The notes under the pieces: model-generated | Told to the model about the DNA's origin: nothing | Seen by the model: the letters and a program-made list of their open reading frames with translations, nothing else | Database searches by the model: none | Assembly: GCF_042242105.1 (NCBI RefSeq) | Contig: NC_092020.1 | Span: forward strand, 7,074,501-7,138,500 | DNA length: 64,000 nt | Source: Pempheris klunzingeri | Taxonomy: Eukaryota > Chordata > Actinopteri > Acropomatiformes > Pempheridae | Direction: 5' to 3' | Shown: piece after piece, positions 26,501 to 58,774 of the stretch | Position numbering within the stretch: the stretch's first letter is position 1 | Layout: every line of letters starts with the position of its first letter | Program-made: the position numbers and the translations under genes

Positions 26501-26861
26501 TAGAGGAACATCATGCACTGAAAGACTTACACACACACACACTAGAGGATCACTGCAAAACAGCCATCCCAGCGTTCTGTTTATAACTTTAAATTTCACA
26601 ACAAACCCTAAATGAGCCCAGATACTTATTACTCTATATGAGTTACAATAAAACTCAGGATATGATCCCCAGAAAATGATGTGGAGCATGTTTAGCGTTA
26701 ATCATTACTCATACAGAGCTCTAACTTGGTTCTGAAACCCAACAACAATCATCCCAACACACCTTAATTTCCATGTACGGAGGGTCTTGCTCTAAACTGG
26801 CTTTATCCTCAGCCACTCTGGCCTTCCGCTCCCTGATGAAGTTCTCCAGCTCATCATCCAT
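11588..26861 (-). CDS. cspp1: Centrosome and spindle pole associated protein 1
   Basis: Coiled-coil protein of centrosomes, spindle poles and ciliary axonemes in the known family. I read 25 coding exons, in transcript order: 26861-26763, 26490-26418, 26229-26126, 25378-25313, 24975-24647, 24533-24433, 24226-24130, 23796-23739, 23399-23134, 22413-22298, 22181-22098, 21673-21615, 20347-20200, 20100-19924, 19601-19489, 19276-19127, 18912-18769, 15806-15693, 15533-15467, 15218-15092, 13704-13565, 13272-13144, 12976-12936, 12815-12755, 11757-11588. Phases close to 1010 aa plus stop. Hallmarks: start [55 protein letters not shown], Glu/Arg-rich helices at about residues 485-533 and 631-728, [16 protein letters not shown], and [11 protein letters not shown] near the end. 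It is shorter than human CSPP1 (about 1220-1250 aa): a C-terminal stretch before the final motif and part of the N-terminal region are absent. The start was chosen as the first ATG in frame with the conserved N-terminus. Confidence 0.93.
16215..16560 (-). pseudogene. hAT-type transposase remnant, N-terminal piece
   Basis: The minus-strand frame gives [15 protein letters not shown], then [17 protein letters not shown] and [12 protein letters not shown]. This order is typical of GTF2IRD2/ZBED/FAM200-like proteins derived from hAT transposons. The frame breaks just upstream (near 16530). It lies in the 3.0-kb cspp1 intron between 15806 and 18769, in the same direction as cspp1. Confidence 0.6.
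16850..18000 (+). pseudogene. hAT-type transposase remnant, C-terminal piece
   Basis: The plus-strand frame at 17552-17884 gives [36 protein letters not shown], and after a break STYSCEAAF plus an SRLTKQ-like end in shifted frames. This is the C-terminal dimerisation region of hAT-like proteins (STYxCExxF). Stops and frameshifts upstream show decay. It points away from the N-terminal piece at 16.2-16.6 kb, so the element was rearranged or two copies are present. Confidence 0.6.
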
Positions 26862-27702
26862 CTCCTCTTGACCAAGTTACACACACCAACTAGGAACATT
26901 CATCTCTACTGTAGACAGCACATTATAGAACAGTGTATAATTACTAAAGATGCTAATTTAAACTTTAGATTTGAGAAGAACTAATGACCCGATTGTTGTT
27001 TTTTTTTTTTTTTTTAACTGTGGGCCAACTGTATGCAAGTTTAATCGCGACCACAAAATACTGATGAATTCAATCACATGTAAGCTTGAAGAGAAAACGC
27101 ATTCTCTGTTCAACTCTGCTGTGAGACAGGTGTATTATCAGAGGAGCTGATTAGTCAAATGAAGAGTGTGGGCCTCTCAATACTGGCGTCTGGGAAGCCG
27201 TCAAGTGTCCATGTCTCCATCATATAAAGGGTTGGCGTTAGCTTCATACAAGTCGACTCCACAAGTGATAATAATACAGCGCTTCTCTTGGCGCACGCTG
27301 ATGAACGATGATCCAACGCGATACCGCGACTGTCTCTTTAATTTTCCGTTGTCAGGCAACCACAACGAACAAGATAGCGTCACATTCCTCACCGATAGCG
27401 TTAGCCCGCTTAATTCTATTAGCTTAGCGGCTTTATGATTATTAGTAGTATGATAAACAATAATGCCTTTAAAATATTGAGTGGTACAATGATTGTTTAG
27501 TTAGTTTACGGCAACCAATAGCTTACGTTAGCCAGCTTGTTAGCTTTAACCAAAGGAAAGGCAAAACCTCGATAAAGCCAACAAGAAACACACACAAACA
27601 AGACATGCTAATCTTAGCTAATGATTTGTTACTGACCCTGCTAGCGTTAGCTTGCTAAGGTAACTCTCAGAATTATTGCCGTCGGCATTAAACAAAACTT
27701 AC

Positions 27703-27870
27703 CATTGAGTAGAGTTTGAATATGACGTTACCGGATAAGGTAATGTTTGCTAGCCTGCAAGTGTTGGCGGTGCTGTGGTCTCCTTCTTTAAGCCCAAAAT
27801 CGTTAGCAAGTTTATCCCACTACTGCACTGCTTCCGGTGTCAATTGTCAAAATAAAACCACGTGTGAGAA
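27703..27870 (-). promoter_or_regulatory. Candidate cspp1 5' exon and promoter
   Basis: A strong splice donor (CAATG|gtaagt) on the minus strand ends at 27703, about 840 bases upstream of the first coding exon. Just upstream lie an ETS-like CTTCCGG (near 27829) and an E-box CACGTG (near 27858). I infer a non-coding first exon; no transcript start is visible. Confidence 0.4.
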
Positions 27871-28480
27871 GAGCAGCTGTAACCGTTGTCTTAAAGGCGA
27901 CCATGACTTCGTTGTTTTACGTCAGTTGCTTTTGCAATTCTGCCATTTCTGCAGTGCTTAAACAATTTGATGTGTTTGAGAGCGTTAAAAGGGTCGGTCC
28001 ATTAGGCACAAGAAAAGTGGAATCTCCCTCCTGCTGGAATAAACACTCCAAGCAGATGACAGGAACCAAATGTGGGGGCCTCTCAATTAGAATGTAACAC
28101 TAATACTTAAAAATTAAAAATGTATTAAGCACAGGTCTGTACGTCTTTATTCAAATCCCACTTTGTGCTCTTATTTTGAAGGCACAGTGCTACACTTCCT
28201 GTATTTTGACCTACTCTCTCTACCTTGGCACATCACATCTCAGCTGTGGAAGCAACAGCCCGCTCCCCCCGGACACTCAGCCCACCCTTTAGGAACACAT
28301 GTTGCCTTCATTTCCAAGAAGAAAAACTGTTAAGGCCTAAAACCTTTTCCAATAAATTACACTACCTGTTTGGGAGGAAAGGAAATGGTACCTCATCCAC
28401 TTTCTGATGTAGTTTCACAAATGGGCGATGGATAAAGCAGTTAATAACTTCAAAATGCCACATCAACTTTTTGTTTGCAA
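27871..28480. other. cspp1-snx25 intergenic gap
   Basis: AT-rich sequence between the putative cspp1 start and the snx25 3' end. Short open frames show no recognisable domain and no splice-linked neighbours. Confidence 0.5.
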
Positions 28481-28486
28481 TTTATT
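28481..28486 (-). terminator. Candidate snx25 polyadenylation signal
   Basis: AATAAA on the minus strand about 850 bases after the snx25 stop. Other signals in the 3' UTR are possible. Confidence 0.35.
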
Positions 28487-29339
28487 GCTTATATAAACGC
28501 TCTCTAAACAATTTTTGGTAAAAATAAAATCTATCAATAATAATCATAAATAAAATCATCACAATGACTTTTACATGACATTATATTGCACAATTATAAG
28601 CCTTAACAAGAATCACAGAACACAAGTGTTGTTGCTCAGGTTGTGTGTAGGAGGAATGTTCAGAGGTCCGTGGGCAATGACACGCGCTGTTTGCCTTTAG
28701 AGGCAACAGAATATCTGAATGTCAACTGTATTTGCTGCATTTAATCGATGTCTTTAGATTATCAGCTCTAGAAATTGACGGCCAATCAACTTGTTTACTT
28801 GTTCACAAATTCTTACCCTTCATTATACCCTATAGACCACCATGATACAAGGAACAACGCATCTTATGTCAGTTTGTTGTGGCACAGATCTGATATTTCA
28901 GTGCTATTGAAATAAAATAAAAAAAAAAAAACTGCACGTGTATCACATAATCTCAAAAATATGACTTGTTCTTGTGTGAATGTGGATTTTCAGGTACAAA
29001 TGTGATCTGTCTAGTTCAACAGCTGCCTTAACAGGAAGAAGTCAGTCAGTTTCTCCCCGTTCAGACAGACAAGTTCAGATCTGCGCCACAACAAAGTCAA
29101 ACGTCAGCCCCTTTTCTGTCTGGTGTCAGCCCGGCTTTTCATCAGTTCACAGCAAAGTTCTACCAGCAGAATCAGCGTGTGTGTGTGTGTGTCAGCACTG
29201 ACCGACACAGCTGCTTTCTGTCTGAGGTTTAACCAGAGGGCCATCGCCCTGTCTAGCCTGGCAGTTCACGATTGGTCAGCTACGGAGAGGCCTGAAAGAT
29301 CCAAAGACTCTGAGTGTGTCAAGTGATGTGTGTTTGTGT

Positions 29340-41584
<12,245 letters not shown>

Positions 41585-42241
41585 GCTGCGACCCCACCAT
41601 CCATATATGTGTCACTGCGAGTTAGGCTGAAAAGTTGGTCCGCTAGTCTATGCGCCGAGTCAGAGAGGCAGGTATACTGTTTACACTCGTGTATACCCTC
41701 GACTACAACACTGTCTCCAAGACGAGGCATCCCCGCTCTGACATCTCCTCACCGACCCACACCGCTATGTTCTCCACGCTCCTAGCATCGGCCCCCCCGG
41801 CGGCCACAGGCACGGAGCCCGGTCGGTCTAGTCATCCACAGCACGGTACTCCAGACAACAGGGCAGGGAACCGGGACGGTCTTGGAACGAGGGACAGGAG
41901 CTGCCAGTCGCCCAAAGAGCTGACGGAGAGAGGCCCGAGGTAATGGGATGGATGTAGCAACATCCACCGTCACCTTGGAGACAAATAGGTGGAGGGATAG
42001 CTTAGTGACTGTTGCTAACCAACTGGGCTAGCAGGAAGCTAAACTACAAAGCTAACATAAGTTACTGTTACTTGCTTAAAAGACTAAAAACTACATAAAA
42101 TATAGTTAAGTGCCCGCAAATAGTCTCGAACTACTGTACGGTTTCGCCACTAAACCAACTGCAACAACGACAGCTAGCTAACTAGCTTGTCTGCTAAGTA
42201 ACGTTAACCAATTCAACATCAGCTAATGTTAGCTTACTTAC

Positions 42242-42600
42242 CTGTCGTTAAAAAAAAGGTGTGCGATAACAACGCTACATTCTCGCTTTCCTCTCTGTAA
42301 AAGAACGTCTCCGGTGGTTTGCAAGGGCGAATTAAAAGTATCATAAACTCAACGCCAAAATGTGTCCGGTTCAAAATCCCCGACAGATAAAAACAAGCAA
42401 CTGTTATTTTCCTCGAGCTCCAGCTGACTGACTGAATCTCTGTGAGCGTGAAAGGGTGTCAGCCAATCAGCGCTCGTGTTAACCACGGGCGGTGCGCCTG
42501 TTTTACTATGCGGGACAGTCCGGGTGGGCGGGCAGGGTTTGTTTGAATGTCGCTGTGGATGACTGGGCAAAAGTGCCGACCATCTGGGCAGCTACGGCCT
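42242..42600 (-). promoter_or_regulatory. Candidate snx25 5' UTR exon and promoter
   Basis: A strong minus-strand donor (GACAG|gtaagtaa) ends a likely non-coding exon at 42242, about 660 bases upstream of the snx25 ATG; a possible acceptor lies near 41975. Upstream are a reversed CCAAT box (CCAATCAGCG near 42474) and a GGGCGG GC box (near 42530) in GC-richer DNA, typical of a housekeeping promoter. Inferred from motifs only. Confidence 0.45.
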
Positions 42601-43775
42601 GTAATCAAGCACACAACGAGATAAAGGATCAAGCCTTATTTCTCTGACGATTGAGTTTTCTGGCGTTGGCAGTGACAAGTGTTGTCTGCTACTGTAATTG
42701 TACAGTGTGGTAATGATATTTGGTGCAAAGGCGTCATGATAATTAATAATGATACATACATAAAATAATAGATACACAAATACAGGCATTTTAAGGTATA
42801 AAACCTCTGCAAACTATCTTCTCAGAGGCTAATTGTAATTAATTATTAATTGCAATTATTAATCCTTAATGGCACTGAGACCCTTTCTTTGTGACATAAA
42901 TCAACCCTTCGCAATACGTGAGAAATGAGACTTTTGTTTTTACAGATCAAAACAATGTATATTATATATTGCATTAATCATATATTATATGAGCATTTTA
43001 TCCAGCTTCTATGAGCTTTCAGAAATGCCGACACATGATTAGCAGCACATAGTGTGCAAAAGGTTGTGGTGAATGATGAAGTATATATCACCTCTTGAAT
43101 GTGCTCATGCAAGATATGAAATAATTCAATGGAGAAGTGTTTCCTTGTTTTATTTCGTGAATCATGGTTATAATGCGAATGGCAGAGACATAGAGCTGGA
43201 TGTGTGTTCACAGGAAGAGTTGTTAATAATAACCTGTGAGTGTGAGATGAAGCACTGAGTATATTAAAACCATAACAGCAAGTCTTCTTTAACCATTCAG
43301 CTGTAACATTTCAAGCATTCGCTCTACTGCTGTTTACCGTCATTGAGTTCAGTTGTATTTGATACTTTTATGTTAATGTTCATAACATTCGAGCAAACTC
43401 TCAGTACTGAGCTCAGCTGCTCCTTTTCTAATATGGTATGGTTCTAGCGATTTCCAATGACATGATGATGGCTCCTTTCACTGTTTCTCGTCCAATGTTT
43501 CTGCCTGTGTCTGACACACACACTCTTATCAGATTCCCCTTTTGTCTACAGACAGCTGTGTGTGCAGCATATACTTCCTCTTGCAACAGTCATGTCTCTA
43601 AAACAGGCAAAAAATTGCACAAGTCCTCTGCCAAGTTATGCTGTGAGCTACTTAAATCTCTCACTTTCAATCTTTGGGTGATCTTGCCACATATTATTTG
43701 AGAGGATAATAAAAAAAAAGAGATTTATGGTGCTTGCCAAGCAGTTTCTGGCCACAACGGTCAAACCAAGAAGGT
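42601..43775. other. snx25-fgl1 intergenic region
   Basis: AT-rich DNA with no supported gene. It should contain the fgl1 3' UTR: CATAAA variants on the minus strand are near 43720, and an AATAAA is near 43150. Confidence 0.5.
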
Positions 43776-46819
<3,044 letters not shown>

Positions 46820-46849
46820 GCTCCTCTTGTTTAGAGAGCACAAAACTAA

Positions 46850-48240
46850 AATATCTGAAGTCAGAGGAGGAGACTTCTGCTTCTTCTGAGTTTAGTCAAT
46901 TCTGAATGTTAGATCCCTAAAATGTTCCCCACAGCTGGACCCAAAGAAACGTGTGTCCAAGGAGAAACTGATGAAATACCTGATTCTCTCCAGTCATAAA
47001 ACATTCAAAATATGCAGGGAGTGTCTAGAACGAATGTACACTCGGCAAAAGTAGCCACACTTTCGGGAAAAGCTCTTTTTTGTCTTGTGTAATAGATTAA
47101 TCATGGAGAAAAAAAGAGTAGAGAATAGAACTTTGGCATTATTATATCAACAGAAGGAAATGTGAATAACTATAACCATATTATTCCACAAACATATGCA
47201 GCTGATTAGAGGAGACAGTGCTCCTTCATCATCCCCAAATCTCTCTCCCATAGTGTGCGATCTGCAATCTGTCCGCTGTTTTCCTCATCGCTCTTCTCTC
47301 CTCTCTGCTTGCCAGCTCTTTGATTTTCCCATTCTTTCATGGCCACTTATCCAGCCAGCGTTCTCTGTGAGTGTCATTAAAAAGGCTGGAGTACTCATTT
47401 GGCTGATGAGCGGTGTTGTGCCATTTCAAAGAAATGTTCCGAGCAGCTAAATGCCGCTGAAGGTCGGCTGTGAACAACGCAGGAAGAGGCAGAGCAGACG
47501 GAGACATTTTATCTCAAAGGAGCCTGAGTGAACAATGTGGCTGCTGCTGATTTCAAATGATTGATGATGACGTGTGACGGGTGTCAAGACATAATCACAC
47601 ACAGGAGCAGATTTCAAACCATGTCTAGCCATTCAACAGAATAACACACTCATATTGTTTCAGTATGCCAGGATAAAGACAATATCCTGTCACACATATT
47701 ACATAAATAGTGCACAAATTTAGTAGATTGTGTATATGTAGAGCTCACATTCAGATCCTGGCCGTATTAATGAAAAACAAACAAAATCATTTCAAGTCAA
47801 TTCATTTTTATTAGCCATAAATGCCTAAAGCTGATATTTCCATCTGCCTTCAATGGCCACCGTGTGGGGGGGAACCAGTTTCTACACAGTCCAAACAGAT
47901 CGGACATGATGAGGCAAAGCTGTGGTCATTTAACCCCTGATGCTCTGCTTCGAGATTGGCTCCAAATTCTTTATTCCAACTCCAAATGCCAACAAAGTTC
48001 AAGGGGAACATGTAGAAATATGTGGAAAAACAAGAATGTTCTATGTGGGCTATAAATAATTAAAGTATGTCTATTCTCACGTTGCCAGTTAGGAACAACC
48101 ATGACACAATAATACAGTCAGTGCTCAGACATCGCTGTGTCCACAGTGTACAGTTCTACCCAGTCATTAGTACGACTGGTCAGAGATCAGACTGCTCCGC
48201 ATCCTCTGGTGTGCTGGTGGTGCTTTCCTCCCATAAGACC
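46850..48240. other. fgl1 to calnexin-like gene intergenic region
   Basis: No supported exon. It contains the presumed fgl1 promoter and the calnexin-like 3' UTR; AATAAA signals on the minus strand lie near 47970 and 47807. Confidence 0.5.
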
Positions 48241-48250
48241 GCTGCACTCG

Positions 48251-48259
48251 TCAGTGATC

Positions 48260-48299
<40 letters not shown>

Positions 48300-50348
48300 A
48301 CGTTTTGTTACCCACAGTTTCGAGGACCTCCTCAGGGGCACTATGACAAGAATGGCCTGCGTAAAATTGCAATAATGTGGGGTTATCTGTCCTTGATACT
48401 CAAAAAATCCTTTCAAAGAGTTGTGAAACTGTCATAAAAGGGCTGTGCGGTTCAGAAAAATTCAATATGCCAATCTGGCAAAGTAATAAAATGGTTAAGG
48501 CCTCGGACAGAATATCTAGAAATTTAAAGGGATTATAATTAGCCAAACAATTTCTCTACCCAAATAGAGCAACTGTAAGATAATGTATGACCTCTTTTGG
48601 TTGGAGCTGAACTGCACCTGGATTCTGCTGTTTTTAAGCGCAGCGCTAGAACATTCCTCCAAATGTTGTCTTGGGTTATTTCTAAAATGAGCCGCTCCTC
48701 TCTAAACCCACTCACTTCAGTCGTCCATACTGCGTATTGTGGAGTATATTATGATCAGAGGCCATCACACAAATTCAATTTCACTGGATGGATATATAAT
48801 AATATCACATTATCAGTCATTTTCAGCTCTGCATTGTCTGTCGACTCTCACCTTCAGGTCTAAGTCAGACTTCCTCTGGTTACCATGAGGGTCTCTCCTC
48901 CTCGGTACTGCTCGGTCAGCCTTTCCTAAACACAGAAGAGGAGAGTGACCACTAATGATGATGTAGCACCTACTTCTAATGATCTAAGAAGAAAACGTTA
49001 CCTTTCATATCCACCGGTTCTGTCCGCTGTGAGGACTCTGGATCATCTGGTTGAGCATCATCAGACTTTTTATAGTAATACTGGTCATCAGGGGGACCGA
49101 ACCTCTACATGCAAACACACACACACACTTAAATTTGACCTCTTGTACCATCACTGCATTAATTTTCAAAAGAATCAAAGCACACTCATGCTACTTATAG
49201 TCCTAATGCAGGACAATAACACAAGCATACTCTACCATGTCAGGCCACATGAAGCTAATGAAGAGGATGATGGGGAGTCCAACGGTGAAGACATAGACGC
49301 CCCAGAGCCAGGGACGCTGCTGGGTGGCCAGTAGAAGGCTCTCTATCACACCCCGCTAGGATACACATTTGTTTGTATTGTTATACAATAAGATCTATAG
49401 TATGTCCAACCAGCCGTGCGTGAGCATACATAAAGGTCAACAAGCAAGAGATGGTATGAAGATCAGAACCACGGTGCACACTGCAACAACAAAATAATTA
49501 TGTGACAGAATAGAATATTTTGCATTTACACATCTCAGCACTAGGTGGTGTATGAGTATTGCTGGTGGAAGGAGTCTGATTATAACAGAAACAGGTGCTG
49601 CTGCTTAATGATGCATGCGGTCAGTGTCCGCAGTGGTGCTGCGGTGTGAGATGTGACCACATGCCAGACTGTGTAATGTGTGTGTGAATCATAGAGCAAT
49701 AATTTAGAAAGTTAGACTTTGACATTGTTTGCCTTTAAGGTGCAAATTGTACTAAGTGAATGGATTAGGGGTTCATCCGACCCATGAGCTACAGGAATCG
49801 GCTGGAATTAGCAAGCAAACCATTATTTATTTGTTTCAAGACCATTCAAAATAACATTTTTGGTCTATTGATAAATTCCAGAGCCATAAAGCTTTAAAAA
49901 AGGAACCATTAAAAAATATACAATTTTCTATATGTTTTTAAAAATATATTGTTATTATAATTTTATTTTGTTGTTATTATTATTATTATTATTTATCATT
50001 ATTTTCTCAAACAAGCAAATTACTTTTCTATAACATTTATATTGTATACTGTAACTATCTCATAAACATGATGTTTTTTACAATACTCTTGCCCAACGTC
50101 TATAAAGATTTTAATGATTCATTTTATAGACCTTGCATTGTTTGTTTATGTTTTATATGTGCTTGTATGTTGATGTATACCTGTGCTGACAACAATAAAG
50201 ATAAAAAGGAACAAGAAACAGTGAATCATTGACTTTGTTCATTCAGAATGAAAACTGCTGTAGCAGCAGGTCTTACCTGTGCTGCAGCAGACACTGGAGT
50301 CACATTGGCTACCAGCATCACACACAGCCACACAAAGCTTATCTCCAT
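48251..50348 (-). CDS. Calnexin/calmegin-like small ER membrane protein lacking the luminal domain
   Basis: Exons 50348-50277, 49355-49236, 49104-49002 and 48925-48852 have matching phases. Exon 1 is a signal peptide (MEISFVWLCVMLVANVTPVS) resembling that of calmegin. Exon 2 gives a calnexin-type membrane segment: GVIESLLLATQQ, RPWLWGVYVFTVGLPII, LFISFMWPDM. Exon 3 is an acidic tail (DDQYYYKKSDDAQPDD) like the YKKTDxxQPD of calnexin; exon 4 is basic (VPRRRDPHGNQRK). The C-terminus is either read-through to a stop at 48813-48815 (135 aa) or a splice to a short exon with stop at 48251-48253 (125 aa). Calnexin and calmegin are about 590-610 aa; the lectin and P domains have no room in the 920-base intron. 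It could be a functional short paralogue, a decaying gene or an assembly deletion. Confidence 0.6.
48259..48298. repeat. (CA)n microsatellite
   Basis: About 18 CA units. On the minus strand it is a TG run immediately before the candidate acceptor of the last calnexin-like exon. Confidence 0.9.
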
Positions 50349-51417
50349 GTCTGAAACACACACCTACATGCACACATGTTCACACACAAAGAGATCCATA
50401 TGCACATGGTTAGAGTCAACAAAGACCAGACTGGAACGGTGAGGTAAAGGACAATAAGAGAGAGAAGTAAGAAGACGATAAAACCGCACAAAGACTTCTG
50501 TGAAAGGAAAATAAAACTAGATATAAGGAAGAAGTACAAGTGGAAGCAGAGTGGAATGAAAGCAAAGGTTGAAAAAAGAAAGAGAAAGGCGTGAGAGTAA
50601 AAGTAAGAGAAGCAGGAAGCTACAGAGGAGCAGGCAGTGTTTTTCTACCTTTTTAACGCAGTGATTCTTCAGCGTCCATGAAATGTTGCAGTTGGACTTT
50701 GGTCCCAAGTCACTTGCTGACATGGCTACAGGGCAGGCAGTGGCCACATTCTCTCTCTCTCTCTCTCGCACGCACACACACACGCACACACACACACAGC
50801 CTTTCATGGTTATGAAGTAGTTGTGTTCAATATATGTCAAATATAATGCTCAATTGAAATGGTCTGTGATACTGTAATTGTGATACAGCAACAGACTTAA
50901 AGTGAGGAGAGTTTTTTTAGGGGGAAAAAAATCCACTTTACTGAAGAAAAATATTACCTAGACAAAAAAAGAATTGCTTTAGTTGTTTCATCTGCATTCA
51001 CAGAGGCTATAAGGCATATAATGATCTGATCCAAAAATGGTGAACTCTTCCTTTAAACTAAATAATGTCATATGCTCTTTGCTGAGCTTGAAAGCAGTGA
51101 CATGAAATGACAAGTGTATGAACTTTACTTTACGACAGTAGCGACAATCCACTGGACTGGTTGTACAGTTAAAGATGCTTTGAACCACCTCAGTACCATT
51201 TTCTCCTCTGATAGCTGAGATGTATTCTATGGCAGGAATTTACTTGCATTCAGAAAGACTTTATGCCTCCTAGTGGAAAAAGGTATAATTGAAGATATAA
51301 TTGTGTCTGTAACCTTAGAATTTTTTTTATTCTATGGAATTTTATAGGAATTTTATTTTTTAAGTACTTTGAGCTGTATTTAATCATGACAGGCACAATA
51401 CACACACAGTACACACG
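50349..51417. other. Upstream region of the calnexin-like gene
   Basis: A TTTCAG two bases before the ATG suggests an upstream non-coding exon; a minus-strand donor (AAAAAG|gtagaa) near 50650 is a candidate. A (CT)n/(CA)n run lies near 50750-50800. No luminal-domain exon is present up to the cnga2-like 3' end. Confidence 0.4.
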
Positions 51418-51423
51418 TTTATT
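51418..51423 (-). terminator. Candidate cnga2-like polyadenylation signal
   Basis: AATAAA on the minus strand about 310 bases after the stop codon. Confidence 0.4.
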
Positions 51424-51730
51424 AGTATTGTCTTAAATTCAATTTACACCAGTAGAATCATATTGTCATTTTTTAAAAATGTGTAAAATTGTAAGAAGCC
51501 AACAGTTTTAAAATGTTAAGAAACAAACAAAGATACGTAGACAGCTTCAAAATAAAATACAAACACATTTTAACAGGTCAGTTAACATCAAACAACATAT
51601 GAATAGTTTATAGTCTTTTCATGTGTATTTCATTTTTATGAATAAATAAAAGCAACACATTATTAAGTATTAAGTCATTTGTGACAGTAATGATGCTATT
51701 TTACACATATTTCCATAACTGGAACGTCTT

Positions 51731-56768
<5,038 letters not shown>

Positions 56769-57360
56769 ACTGCACACACACCACAGCAAGGCTCAATTCA
56801 TGTTCACTTTGTGCATTATAGAAAGAACCAGTTACCTCATTATCAGCAGACACACAAACACACACATGCACACACACACACACACACCACACAGTCAGAT
56901 GGACAAATGCCAAGAAAACTGACACACACTCACATTGAAGGGACATGTCAACACACAGCTCACTAACCAGCAAACACACATGTAATGATGGACCCACAGT
57001 GAGAAAAGGAAGGTCATCCAGTACGAGGTCACCCTGTATCACACATCGCCACGGAAACCAGATGGCAGAGCAACGAGCTGTATAGTAGTTATGACAACAG
57101 ATCATAAGAGAGAGAGAGAGAGACAGAAAGATGTTCAACAAACCTGATAAATGTCCTGATATCCAAACGTTAGTCCATCAATTCAGTTCACGTCTTTAGT
57201 TGAGCTGCATCCCATTTCTATCATTTTCACCAAGGACAGACTAATACTCATGTGAAGGGTTGGATGGACAGATGGATGGATGGATGGAGTGAACAAATGT
57301 AACCCATCAAAGGAATGATCACATGGCTCTCGACAAAAGCAACGTTTAAATTGCAAATCG

Positions 57361-57365
57361 CGTGT

Positions 57366-57396
<31 letters not shown>

Positions 57397-57398
57397 CG
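57361..57398. repeat. (GT)n microsatellite
   Basis: Interrupted GT tract of about 38 bases. Confidence 0.85.
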
Positions 57399-57698
57399 TG
57401 TTCCTTTTCATCACCAAGCTCATCTAAATTCAAGAACCTTGTTTGAAGTGGCCTCTAAGCTAAGTGTGTCTTTGTGTGGTATATCCTACTGATTACTGAC
57501 AGAAGTGTTTTTATGCACACCTGCACGCATGAATTAAGACATATCTTTATTTCAGAAACTGGATATTAATTCAAAATCTCATTCCAATTGAGCAGAGGAT
57601 TAGGTTGCTTAGATGAAATGTGTTGTTTTTAGCCAAAAAATGTGCTTGTCGTGTATTCTGAATTTACTGAAATTAAGCACAATTCACCCCAAAGTGCG

Positions 57699-57705
<7 letters not shown>

Positions 57706-57774
<69 letters not shown>
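57706..57774. repeat. (CA)n microsatellite
   Basis: About 33 CA units upstream of the cnga2-like gene. Confidence 0.95.
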
Positions 57775-57775
<1 letters not shown>

Positions 57776-58139
57776 AACATGGACGCATGTGCAGGGTAAT
57801 AGCAAGTAATTTCTTTAGGACTGGATGACATACATGATTGGTTGAACTAGACCCCGGACACATCCACCAAGCTCATCAGCTGCCTCTCAGCACTGATAAT
57901 AACTATTCACACAACTACCATGATGTCATATCAACCACACAGTTGATATAGTGACAGCCTGGCGACAGCAGTGCATTAACTTGGACCTCTCCCAACAATT
58001 TTAATGTGTTGTGCTGTTTTGTCCTTGATTAACTACAAAACTGTGACTGTTTTAATGCCTTTCTTTGTTTTGGTTTCACGGCTCTCGTCAACTTCATTTT
58101 CAACGGCAGTAGGCAGCTGTTTTTACTTAAATAAGACCT

Positions 58140-58390
58140 CTCATATATGACCCTCCACTTTGTGCCACTTGCTTAGCAGCAAATGGGCAACAATGTTAGA
58201 AACTACCCGGTGAACATGCATTTAGCACCTAAAGAGCCAGGAGTTGGTGGAGACAAAAACAGAGCTAAAAGAAAGCGAATGTTGGACTTAGACACAAAAA
58301 TTCCATATAAATTCTTATATTACTCTGCTAGATGTGTAAATAAGCAACTGTTCGCTACCATGTTCGCTGACATTGTAAGATAAGAATACT
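58140..58390 (-). repeat. Interspersed repeat family A, reverse copy
   Basis: CTTAGCAGCAAATGGGCAAC, GCATTTAGCACC and GGAGTTGGTGGAGACAAAAAC are reverse complements of the family A words. The open frame here (58183-58383) is repeat-derived. Confidence 0.5.
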
Positions 58391-58774
58391 GTATGTTAGT
58401 GTTGTGCTTACAACTTGTTGCTCTGCTCCCATGTGGCTAAAACCACTTAACATAGGTTTAAGGATTTTAATCATGCTGGTCCAAAATTTGTGAGAGGCTG
58501 GATTTTAAAAATGTTCTCAGAACTGTACCGATGAGGAATAAAGTGCCGCAGGAATGAGTCCTAAAATTTGGAAATGTTAAGGTTGCGTTTGTCCTGGACA
58601 CAGGTCATTATGTGGCAGAGGAGAGGATGATGATGATGATGAGCAGCAGGTGGGCCTCGTTGATCAGCCATGAGAAGACACACATCAGAACACACACACA
58701 CAGGCAGAGAGCGGGGGAAGGGAGTGAAGGCAGGGAAAGACACAGACAAGGAAAGTGCACAAAAACATAACATA

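Noticed and set aside
41650-41943. 97-codon plus-strand frame antisense to the snx25 5' region
   Set aside because: GC-rich 5' UTR antisense with no homology or splice support.
50649-50735. Possible extra coding exon (MSASDLGPKSNC...) upstream of the calnexin-like gene
   Set aside because: Splicing it to the signal-peptide exon reads K-T-W-R then stop, out of frame with the main ATG. At most it is a 5' UTR exon with an upstream open frame.
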